Shown: positions 26,744-33,945 of the stretch, piece after piece
Layout: each line of letters starts with the position of its first letter
Position numbering within the stretch: the first letter of the stretch is position 1
Assembly: GCA_030669205.1 (NCBI GenBank)
Contig: DAOVEB010000004.1
Span: 1-33,945 of the forward strand
Origin: Candidatus Parvarchaeota archaeon
GTDB taxonomy: Archaea > Nanobdellota > Nanobdellia > JAFCGN01 > DAOVEB01
Direction: 5' to 3'
Length of the DNA: 33,945 nucleotides
Position numbers and translations under genes: made by a program
Notes under the pieces: generated by a model
What the model saw: the letters and a program-made list of their open reading frames with translations, nothing else
What the model was told of the DNA's origin: nothing
The model's database searches: none

Positions 26744-27160
26744 ATGAAACGCAGGAAGGAGGTCCCTCTTTCTGAAATCACACTTCGCAAGTTTGAGAAG
26801 CCCTATGGCGACGCAGATGAACTGTTGCGGAAGTTCTGCATCTCAGTTGGCATTCTCCAGCCAGGCGACTCACGCGACTCGGTTGTGGGGGTGCTGGGAG
26901 TGCTGTTGGAAGCGGGAAAGGGCAGGAGATACCTCACTTCCGAGGAGTTTGCGAAGTCGGTTGCAGTTAGCAAACCGAATCTCAGGCGCCATCTCCGCCG
27001 TCTTGCACAGCTTGGCATTGTTGAGAAGAGGGAGAACAGATACAGGATACGCGAGTTCTTGACACTGCGCGAGATACTTGTAGGTTATACACGACCTTTT
27101 TTGGTTGACACTGCGTTCAGCAGGATTCTCGAGTACGCGGATTGTATAGACAGACTATAA
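26744..27160 (+). CDS. Winged-helix DNA-binding protein
   Basis: YLTSEEFAKSVAVSKPNLRRHLRRLAQLGIVEKRENRYRI; ATG at 26744 is about 25 nt from TATA-like atttaaag. Confidence 0.7.
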   Translation: MKRRKEVPLSEITLRKFEKPYGDADELLRKFCISVGILQPGDSRDSVVGVLGVLLEAGKGRRYLTSEEFAKSVAVSKPNLRRHLRRLAQLGIVEKRENRYRIREFLTLREILVGYTRPFLVDTAFSRILEYADCIDRL

Positions 27161-27454
27161 CTCGTCAGCTTTTTCGAACAGCCGAACCAGGCGCTCAAGG
27201 CAGTCTGCAACGTCCTCTCCCAGTTTTGTGAGTTTTATCATCTTTATGCGGCCCTTTTTGTCGAACTCGATGAGTTTCCTCCTTTCAAGCTCCTGCAGTA
27301 TCCTGACGGTGTGGGAGTAAGTGCAGTCCGCCTCCTTCGCGAGAACGCTCGCATATCTGGACTTCTCATCTTTCTTTAGGGCTATCAGTATCGTACTCGG
27401 TTTCTTCCTCAAAAAAAACAGTGATAACTTTTTTTTCCTCGCTATATCAACCAC
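27155..27454 (-). CDS. Winged-helix (MarR/ArsR-like) regulator
   Basis: YASVLAKEADCTYSHTVRILQELERRKLIEFDKKGRIKMIKLTKLG; convergent overlap with the preceding gene. Confidence 0.7.
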   Translation of the reverse strand: MVDIARKKKLSLFFLRKKPSTILIALKKDEKSRYASVLAKEADCTYSHTVRILQELERRKLIEFDKKGRIKMIKLTKLGEDVADCLERLVRLFEKADEL

Positions 27455-27524
27455 CTGCCACTCTTAACAACATCCCTATTAAAAAGCGTTGCTATATCCT
27501 GGAATATATAATTTGAGAAATAGG

Positions 27525-27539
27525 TAATATAAAATATTA
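27525..27539. repeat. Inverted repeat taatat-aaa-atatta
   Basis: Perfect 6-bp arms in divergent promoter region; low complexity. Confidence 0.4.
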
Positions 27540-27653
27540 TTAGTAGGCAATTGCCGACAGTTCCGGTTTCATAAACCTTTTAAACGGTGGTTGTGGCTAC
27601 GAGGCCATGGAAGGGGATCGTCTTTGCCTCTGGAACTGATTTCTACCTAGATA

Positions 27654-27866
27654 GTGGTCACCTTTGCATCCAGCGAACATAGAGTCCTCTCTATAGTCCT
27701 GGAAGAGGGCGCCATTGGCCTGCAGAGTCTGCGGCAGCGCGTCGAGTTCTCAGACAGGACGCTCAGAAAGGCGGTTCGAAAGCTTGAGGCACGCGGACTC
27801 GTTGAGGAGAGGATGGTGCTCGGCGATTTGAGGCGCAAGGTTATCGTAGCAGGTGAGCTAGGATGA
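27654..27866 (+). CDS. Small winged-helix protein (GTG start)
   Basis: EHRVLSIVLEEGAIGLQSLRQRVEFSDRTLRKAVRKLEARGLVEERMV; ATGA overlap with cysteine synthase gene. Confidence 0.65.
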   Translation: MVTFASSEHRVLSIVLEEGAIGLQSLRQRVEFSDRTLRKAVRKLEARGLVEERMVLGDLRRKVIVAGELG

Positions 27867-28717
27867 GTGTCCTGAACTTGATTGGGAACACGCCTTTGGT
27901 CAAAGTAGGCAAAAACAGTGGCGTTGCAATCTACGCCAAGCTGGAAGGCTTTAACCCCAGCGGCTCCATAAAGGACAGGATTGCCAAGTACATGATAGAG
28001 GAAGCGGAGAGGAGGGGGGTGTTGAAGAGAGGAATGACGATTATTGAGGCTTCTTCAGGAAACACCGGGATATCTGTGGCCATGGTTGGCGCTTTGAAAG
28101 GCTACAAGGTGAAGATAGTGATGCCCGAGTCTATGAGCATTGAGAGGAGGAAGATAATATGTTCCTATGGTGCAGAGGTCATACTCACGCCAGCTGAGGA
28201 CTATACAGACGGCTCAATAGAGGTTGCACGTGAGCTCGCCGAAGTTGAGGAGTTCTTCTTTCCTAACCAGTTTGCGAACGGGAACAATGTTCTCGCACAT
28301 TATGAGACAACAGGTGAGGAGATAGCTGGCAAGATAAACCCGACCCACCTTGTTGCGGGTATAGGAACAGGCGGCACCATAATAGGCACTGGAAAGAGGC
28401 TCAAGGAGATGAATCCGGAGTTGAAGATTATCGGCATTGAGCCGCACAAGGAAAGCCCCATACCAGGACTCAAGAATACGGAAATCCACGAAAAGCCGGA
28501 GATACTCGATAGGACCTTCCTTGACGAAACCAGTTACGTGAGGCTGGATGATGCTGTGACCATGGCAAGGAAGCTGGCAAAGGCAGAAGGTCTTTTCGTT
28601 GGCCTCAGCTCAGGCGCAGCGATGCATGTGGCGTCCAAGCTTGCAAAGGAACTGAAACGCGGGACAATAGCCACCATCTTCCCTGATAATGGATACAGAT
28701 ACCTGAGTGTGGTTTGA
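27863..28717 (+). CDS. cysM: PLP-dependent cysteine synthase-like (O-acetylserine/O-phosphoserine sulfhydrylase family)
   Basis: NPSGSIKDRIAKYMIEEA, IEASSGNTGISVAM, GIGTGGTIIGTGKRLKE, GLSSGAAMHVA. Confidence 0.92.
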   Translation: MSVLNLIGNTPLVKVGKNSGVAIYAKLEGFNPSGSIKDRIAKYMIEEAERRGVLKRGMTIIEASSGNTGISVAMVGALKGYKVKIVMPESMSIERRKIICSYGAEVILTPAEDYTDGSIEVARELAEVEEFFFPNQFANGNNVLAHYETTGEEIAGKINPTHLVAGIGTGGTIIGTGKRLKEMNPELKIIGIEPHKESPIPGLKNTEIHEKPEILDRTFLDETSYVRLDDAVTMARKLAKAEGLFVGLSSGAAMHVASKLAKELKRGTIATIFPDNGYRYLSVV

Positions 28718-28778
28718 ATTGCCCTTGTCGGGGTAAAGGCAATGGTTTTTCTACCCTCCAGCCTTAAATAAGGGTTTC

Positions 28779-28820
28779 AGGAAGGTTCTAAAACCTTTCT
28801 TTTTTTCTTTATTTTAGTGC
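28779..28820 (+). terminator. Hairpin followed by T-rich tract
   Basis: aggaaggtt-ctaa-aacctttct stem (9 bp with one G-U) followed by ttttttctttatttt, downstream of the cysteine synthase gene. Confidence 0.6.
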
Positions 28821-28871
28821 CCAGTCAGTGATGCGAATCATTATATAGCGGTTTATTATGAGTTTTATTGG

Positions 28872-29193
28872 ATGAATACGAAAAAAATGAAAGAGTTCTT
28901 GAAAACGGTGAATCCAAGAAATATAACTTTCAAAACCCACGCTTTAAAGAGATTGGAACAAAGAAAGATTGACCGATACACCGTAATTTCCCCATATTTT
29001 ATCTCCTAGAACATTACTTTTTGCAGGAAAAAGTGAAAAATATAAGGGGTCAATTGAACTGTACTTTGAACTTTCCAAGAGATTTGCTCTATTTGTTGCT
29101 GTCGACATTGGGGAAAAGAATATAATAGTAAGAACCGCATATAAGTATAATATAAAAAAGCAAAAGAGTTTGTTAGGTGATAAGAAATGGTGA
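28872..29193 (+). pseudogene. Frameshifted DUF4258/RelE-like toxin candidate
   Basis: Frame 1 (28872-29009): MNTKKMKEFLKTVNPRNITFKTHALKRLEQRKIDRYTVIS; frame 2 continues ILSPRTLLFAGKSEKYKGSIELYFELSKRFALFVAVDIGEKNIIVRTAYK and stops at 29193, overlapping the next gene start. Confidence 0.6.
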
Positions 29194-29525
29194 AATTTCA
29201 TACAGACTACGACTTCAAGAGAGATTCGCTCTACATCTATAAAGAAACCGAAGGCGCTGTGAAGAGTTTTGAGTTTGGAGACGAAGCAGTAATCGATTTT
29301 GACTCACCTACATCAGTTTCTGGTATTGAGATATTCAACATTTCAAAAGAATTTGAACTTCCAAAATATTACTTCAAATCAATCAAAAAAGCCAGCATCA
29401 GGACAAGGTGGTCTGGTAATGTCTTATTGATATACTGGGTAGTTCTGTTCGACACTGAAAAGATTGAAACGGTTAGGGAAGAAAAGGTAAGTGCTAGGCT
29501 TCTAATACCAGCTAGAGCAGTATAA
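29187..29525 (+). CDS. DUF2283-like protein, putative antitoxin partner
   Basis: YDFKRDSLYIYKETEGAVKSFEFGDEAVIDFDSPTSVSGIEIFNISKEF matches the DUF2283 pattern. Confidence 0.68.
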   Translation: MVKFHTDYDFKRDSLYIYKETEGAVKSFEFGDEAVIDFDSPTSVSGIEIFNISKEFELPKYYFKSIKKASIRTRWSGNVLLIYWVVLFDTEKIETVREEKVSARLLIPARAV

Positions 29526-29527
29526 AG

Positions 29528-29750
29528 AAAGTGAGGACATCAGCCTCCCATTTAACTCCTACCTCGGCCGCTTTCCTCTCAACGGTACGCCCCCCTGTAA
29601 AAACATCGGTTTTTCAACAAATTCTATTAATTTGGAGCGACAAAGTAGATTTCGCTAGGAACTCTTTTTGGGCCGGAAAAGAGGGAGTCTGTTCTGTAAC
29701 CTATTACCCTTGCCGGAGTTGCCAAATTGCTGCATTCTTTAAGGAGTCCG
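29528..29750 (-). pseudogene. Possible degenerate remnant of an IS200/IS605-type TnpB C-terminus
   Basis: Minus-strand fragments SLKNAAIWQLRQG and KTDVFTGGRTVERKAAEVGVKWEADVLTF interrupted by stops and frame changes. Confidence 0.3.
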
Positions 29751-30173
29751 ATACAACTTTTTCTTAACTGTTGCCATCAGCTCTTCTTCCTCAGGAACCA
29801 TCACTTCCAAAACCCTCTCATAAACCCATTCTGAAATGAGATGTTCTACCATCCTTTCGATCCTCCTTCCATCTTCGCTGTTCCACTCTTCATCTTCAGA
29901 TTCGTAGTCTGTTACTGTTCCTCTCCTCCATGGTTCAAGAAGGTGGCTGACTTGGACATGATACGTTGGTTCATAGCCGTCTTCAGAACTCTCGAGATGA
30001 CGAAAAAGCTTTATATACTCGAAACCAATCTTCTGCGAGCATTCGTCAAGCTCGATAACAAAGTTATAATCTGGGTGATGAAAACCGAAAGGACCTATTA
30101 TGCAGTCTTTGATATTGGTCTCCACCAAGTTAGCAATCTCTTCCAAAGAAGGTTTTGGTTTTTCGACTCCCAT
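29739..30173 (-). CDS. Hypothetical acidic protein
   Basis: 144-aa ORF with TATA-like ctttataagc upstream (minus strand). Confidence 0.5.
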   Translation of the reverse strand: MGVEKPKPSLEEIANLVETNIKDCIIGPFGFHHPDYNFVIELDECSQKIGFEYIKLFRHLESSEDGYEPTYHVQVSHLLEPWRRGTVTDYESEDEEWNSEDGRRIERMVEHLISEWVYERVLEVMVPEEEELMATVKKKLYRTP

Positions 30174-30209
30174 ATTTTCGTCACCTCAAAGTAAGCTTAT
30201 AAAGATTCA

Positions 30210-30331
30210 TGCCCTTGCCGGGATTCGAACCCGGGTCACAACCTTGCTGCACGCGTTTTCCCGAGGGTTTTGGCCCGAAGGGACAAAAGGCTCACCGCAG
30301 GGTCGCGTACTATCCACTATACTACAAGGGC
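30210..30331 (-). tRNA. tRNA-Arg(GCG) with a 50-nt intron after position 37 (intron 30245-30294)
   Basis: Folds with GCCCTTG/CAAGGGC acceptor, GTAT/GTAC D-stem, CGACC/GGTTG anticodon stem, CCGGG-TTCGAAT-CCCGG T-arm; spliced loop CTGCGGA; CTGC/GCAG helix between two 3-nt bulges (GGT, CAA) is consistent with a bulge-helix-bulge site. Confidence 0.9.
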
Positions 30332-30364
30332 ATGGATAAAGTTGCGAGGACACGGTTTAAATCG

Positions 30365-32608
30365 TTATTGCTTGAGCCTCTTCCTAAGTTTTGAAAGCTT
30401 CTCCTCGTACTCGCGGTTCCTCCTGTTGAACGCCTTGCGGGTTATGTCACCAAGCTTAAAGTAGGACTCTCGCAACTCGGACTGCAATTCCTTTATCCTC
30501 TCTATCCTTCCTTTTACAATTCTGCTGACAGCCAGGGGAACAACCTTTTTGTTGAAGTAAACCAAGGCTAAAACCGAGGCGACTATGCCCAGGAGGATGA
30601 GGTATATGTTCTGTGCGAGCAGGTCGAGCAGGTTTGCCTGCCGCACCACCACTTCAACCCTTCCGTACTCCAACCTGTCAACCCCGTAGAGGAAAAGGAT
30701 CCACTCGCCCTCGTAGGACGGGTCTGTGGAGTAGTATGCGTCATAGATTCCACTTCCCCTTTCAACAAGGCTCAGGTTTCCGTCAGGTGTTGAGACAATG
30801 AGACTCGCACCACCCACAGCCGAGCCGTCTGACCTTGTAAGGTTGACCTTTATGTGGACCATACCCCCTGAGATGTACGGGCCCCCGACTTCCATGAAGC
30901 TGGCGTGCACTCCCCCGCCCATCACAACAATCTTTGTGCTGTTTTCCCCGAAGTAGTTTCCTTGGACTGACCTGATGGAAATTGAGTAGTTTCCTGTCTG
31001 ACTGTCATCTGGTATGTCGAACTGGGCGTAGTAGTTGCCCGGACCGCTTTCATCCATGACAGTCCTCCTGCCGTCAGGGAGCACGATGAAGGTTGTTGCA
31101 CCCGATATGGGGAGATTTGAGCGCCTGACCTGCGCAGTGACCACGACCCTGTCGCCTTGGTAGTGAACCTTCCCGTTTTCTGGTTGGACAACGGAGACAG
31201 AGAGGTATGGGAACATCACGACCTCAACGACCTCAACAAGGAAACTCTTTTTCCCCATCCTTGTCCCATCTGTGCATAAAAGTTCCACGTTCCATGTTCC
31301 AGTAGGGTCAGCAGCGCCTATTGTGTAGTTGAACGAAAACATGCCATCCGCATGACTCTCTAGTGACTTCTGCCACAGACCGGAGCTGAGTCTGAGTTCC
31401 AGGTCGCAGTTGACGGGCCCACTCGCATCTGAGATATTGCCACTCATCAAAATCACATCGCCCTGCCTGTAGGCGTCCGCACCAATCTCAGCGTTGAGGT
31501 CCAAGTTTTCAAATACTGTGAAGGGCTCCAGGGCGAACCAGGAGGTGTTGCCATCCCATTCCACTACTTCTATGTGAGGCCTGTAAACACCAACAACTGA
31601 CGTGTTTGTATGGAGGTAGGTGTAGGTCCCGTTTTCTGAGTTCATCGTCGCGCTTGTCAAAGTTGCAGATGGTTCTGCAACGTGGATTGTGGCGTGTGAT
31701 ATACCGCTTCCCGAGATCTTTGCGGTTATCTCCACCCATTCGCCCGAATTGACTTTGTCTGAACTCACCTCATGTTTGATTTCCATCATATCAGTGCATC
31801 CGCGTACTGTCTCGGGCATTCCTTGGGCCCCGCAGAGGTTCAGGTCCTCGCACGACCTTGTCCTGACTCCAGCAGAACAAATGCCCCACGCACCGCAGAC
31901 CCAGAGCGGTTCACAGTCACATTCCCTCCATGTGATGGGTTTCCCAATCTCTGTTCCGCACGAGTTTTCGTCCTCGCATGACCTGTACTGTGTGTTGTTC
32001 TCATAGCACTTTGACCATCCGGTGCATGACCATGATTCATTGCAGCACGTCCCAGGGACTGATGGTATCAGCATTATGTCGTCGTAGTAGACCCTGCTAT
32101 GAGGGTTTTCTATGTTTATGGAGCCAACGCTGTTCCCCTCAAATGAGAAGGTGCTGCTCTTCCATGTGTAACCTTCAGCTATGTTGATGTTCAGGTTCTC
32201 CCATCCACCGCATGAAACTGGCGACGCATCCATTCCAACTGCAGACCAGCTGCCAAAGGTGGACATGTGTGACATATAGAATGTGCTGTCCCCTGAGAAA
32301 GGACACTCTGCAAAGTACCAGAAGGACAGGTTGTAGTCTGTGTAGTTTCCTCCTTGTGGGAAGGTTGTGTTCAGATACTCCAATGTGAAATCGGCATCAT
32401 CCTCCCCGCCGTTCCACAAGAGGACGGAGTAGTTGCCGCTGTGTGCAAAGTCGCTGAGGGTTATGCTGCATTCCGGCTCCGCGCCGTACAGAACCCTCCA
32501 GTTCAGAATGGTTGCGCTTTCAAAGTCGTCTATTATGACGGAGTTGCATACCGCTTCTGCACCATGGACCAAAGCACATATGACCACAAACAGCAGCAAG
32601 GCACGCAT
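30365..32608 (-). CDS. Large surface protein: signal peptide, TSP1-like Cys repeats, Ig/MG2-like domains, TM and cytoplasmic helical tail
   Basis: CNESWSCTGWSKCYENNTQYRSCEDENSCG and CEPLWVCGAWGICSAGVRTRSCEDLNLCG; TM IYLILLGIVASVLALVYF; tail RIERIKELQSELRESYFKLGDITRKAFNRRNREYEEK. Confidence 0.82.
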   Translation of the reverse strand: MRALLLFVVICALVHGAEAVCNSVIIDDFESATILNWRVLYGAEPECSITLSDFAHSGNYSVLLWNGGEDDADFTLEYLNTTFPQGGNYTDYNLSFWYFAECPFSGDSTFYMSHMSTFGSWSAVGMDASPVSCGGWENLNINIAEGYTWKSSTFSFEGNSVGSINIENPHSRVYYDDIMLIPSVPGTCCNESWSCTGWSKCYENNTQYRSCEDENSCGTEIGKPITWRECDCEPLWVCGAWGICSAGVRTRSCEDLNLCGAQGMPETVRGCTDMMEIKHEVSSDKVNSGEWVEITAKISGSGISHATIHVAEPSATLTSATMNSENGTYTYLHTNTSVVGVYRPHIEVVEWDGNTSWFALEPFTVFENLDLNAEIGADAYRQGDVILMSGNISDASGPVNCDLELRLSSGLWQKSLESHADGMFSFNYTIGAADPTGTWNVELLCTDGTRMGKKSFLVEVVEVVMFPYLSVSVVQPENGKVHYQGDRVVVTAQVRRSNLPISGATTFIVLPDGRRTVMDESGPGNYYAQFDIPDDSQTGNYSISIRSVQGNYFGENSTKIVVMGGGVHASFMEVGGPYISGGMVHIKVNLTRSDGSAVGGASLIVSTPDGNLSLVERGSGIYDAYYSTDPSYEGEWILFLYGVDRLEYGRVEVVVRQANLLDLLAQNIYLILLGIVASVLALVYFNKKVVPLAVSRIVKGRIERIKELQSELRESYFKLGDITRKAFNRRNREYEEKLSKLRKRLKQ

Positions 32609-32683
32609 GAAAATCCAATAAACTTCAGAACTATTAAAATATATTCAGAAAGCCTTTTAATTGTGGTTTTGGGTGTACCAACA

Positions 32684-33502
32684 ATGCTTGTTGTTACTGG
32701 CGGCCCCGGTTTCATCGGCTCACACCTGCTCAAAACAGTTGAGGGCATGAGTTTCAGCTTGAAACAGGGATTTGACATCACCAACCTGAAGCAACTCATC
32801 TCAAAAACAGCTGGAGCAGAGGCGGTTGTGCACCTCGCAGCCGAGACCGACGCGTCGAGCATGGATAATGACAAAATATTTAATACCAACGTTCTTGGCA
32901 CGGTCAATGTTCTGGAGGCGTGCAGGAAAAACGACGTCAAAAACCTTGTCTTTGCCTCATCTGCTGCTGTCTATGGTGAGGCAGAGCCACCACTGAGCGA
33001 GGCGATTTGCTGTGAGCCAACGAATCCATACGGAGCCTCAAAGCTTGCAGCAGAGTCCTACGTCTCAGCTTACTCGAACTCCTATGGCATCAACTCCACC
33101 GTACTGCGCTTCTTCAACGTCTACGGTCCCGGTTGCCACGGGGTTGTCCGTGACTTCATCACATCGGCACTTTGCGGCAAGGCCATAACAATATTGGGCG
33201 ACGGCTCCCAGACCCGCGACTTCGTATACGTGGGTGACGTGGTGGAAGCGATAAAGCTTGCGATTGGGAGGAGTGGCTTTGGCGTCTACAACGTTGGCAC
33301 AGGTCTCGGCACTACGATAAAAGAGCTCTCGGAGGTTATCTCCAGACTTGCTGGAGATGTTGGGATAAGGCATGCTCCTGCCAGAAAAGCAGATATCAGA
33401 CACTCGTTGGCAGACACGTCAAAGGCGCAGAAGTTCGGCTTCAAAGCAAAGGTCTCCCTGCTCGAGGGGTTGGAGAGAACCTTTCGGTTTTTCCGAAAAT
33501 AA
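32684..33502 (+). CDS. NAD-dependent sugar epimerase (GalE/SDR-extended family)
   Basis: MLVVTGGPGFIGSHLL, VVHLAAETDAS, NPYGASKLAAE, RFFNVYGPG, RDFVYVGDVVEA; TATA-like ccttttaattg about 27 nt upstream supports this start. Confidence 0.9.
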   Translation: MLVVTGGPGFIGSHLLKTVEGMSFSLKQGFDITNLKQLISKTAGAEAVVHLAAETDASSMDNDKIFNTNVLGTVNVLEACRKNDVKNLVFASSAAVYGEAEPPLSEAICCEPTNPYGASKLAAESYVSAYSNSYGINSTVLRFFNVYGPGCHGVVRDFITSALCGKAITILGDGSQTRDFVYVGDVVEAIKLAIGRSGFGVYNVGTGLGTTIKELSEVISRLAGDVGIRHAPARKADIRHSLADTSKAQKFGFKAKVSLLEGLERTFRFFRK

Positions 33503-33519
33503 TTTCGTATAATACGAAA
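33503..33519. promoter_or_regulatory. Perfect palindrome tttcgta-taa-tacgaaa abutting the TATA box of the winged-helix gene
   Basis: 7-bp perfect arms immediately upstream of gattatatttt; ATG at 33552. Confidence 0.65.
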
Positions 33520-33551
33520 GATTATATTTTCCCACTTTCTTTACTACCACC

Positions 33552-33800
33552 ATGCGCCTGAACGAGTCGAAGGTGAAGGTCCTCAAACCATTCCTTGACC
33601 ACCCGCAGGAGGAGTTCTATCTCTCACAGATAAAAAGGCAGGTCGGCCTCTCACTCGACACAGTTCATCGTTCCCTCCGCTTCTGGAAGGAAAAAGGAGT
33701 TCTGCGCTGCAGGCCAGTGGGCAGGATGAAGCTCTATTGCCTGAACAGATGCGAGTTGACAGATATCATGAGAAAACTGCTGGAGGTGGAATATGGCTAG
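33552..33800 (+). CDS. Winged-helix transcriptional regulator
   Basis: FYLSQIKRQVGLSLDTVHRSLRFWKEKGVLRCRPVGRMKLYCLN. Confidence 0.75.
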   Translation: MRLNESKVKVLKPFLDHPQEEFYLSQIKRQVGLSLDTVHRSLRFWKEKGVLRCRPVGRMKLYCLNRCELTDIMRKLLEVEYG

Positions 33801-33945
33801 GTCACAGGTAGCAACCACACTCATAGCCGCCCTACTCGCGTTACTCGCAGGCGCGGTCATCCTCGGCGTCTCCCCCATGGGCACCGGCCAAACAATTAGC
33901 GTCTACCCCGGCAACTCGACAAAGATAGTCTCAACAATCACGGTT
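33793..33945 (+). CDS. Secreted or membrane-anchored protein, N-terminus only (truncated by window edge)
   Basis: MARSQVATTLIAALLALLAGAVILGVSP signal/TM segment; open to the window end; overlaps the preceding stop. Confidence 0.55.
   Translation, partial: MARSQVATTLIAALLALLAGAVILGVSPMGTGQTISVYPGNSTKIVSTITV

Noticed and set aside
29531-29767. 78-aa plus-strand ORF
   Set aside because: No start context or domain; region reads better as degenerate minus-strand sequence
32354-32683. Upstream extension of the epimerase ORF
   Set aside because: Overlaps the divergent surface-protein gene; the Rossmann start MLVVTGGPGFIG and TATA spacing place the start at 32684
1-33945. CRISPR arrays, rRNA genes, intact IS elements
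   Set aside because: No spaced direct-repeat array, rRNA-like sequence or complete transposase was seen on reading either strand

Overview
Archaeal chromosomal window, densely coded, with 4-nt ATGA start/stop overlaps and TATA-like boxes about 25-30 nt upstream of many start codons. The surface proteins and gene mix look DPANN-like, but that is a weak inference. Main contents: (1) 3' end of a XerA-like tyrosine recombinase; (2) an IMPase-family phosphatase, a Cys-rich membrane protein and an ABC-2 export pair; (3) four KaiC/RecA-like ATPase genes within about 6 kb, one of which has lost Walker A and Walker B, flanking a 953-aa single-TM surface protein; (4) a tpiA / MoaD-like carrier / tungsten GAPOR-type oxidoreductase operon; (5) a roughly 10-kb glycogen/gluconeogenesis island: GalT-like, GT3 glycogen synthase, DUF5752-like, a GT half-domain, full GT4/5, GH57, debranching enzyme, SIS isomerase, FBP aldolase/phosphatase; (6) small winged-helix regulators and a cysteine synthase; (7) an accessory patch with a DUF4258/DUF2283-like toxin-antitoxin pair whose toxin is frameshifted, plus a possible TnpB remnant; (8) an intron-containing tRNA-Arg(GCG); (9) a second large surface protein with a tail resembling that of the first, a UDP-sugar epimerase and a winged-helix gene with a palindromic operator. 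All family calls come from reading motifs by eye; no database search was run.
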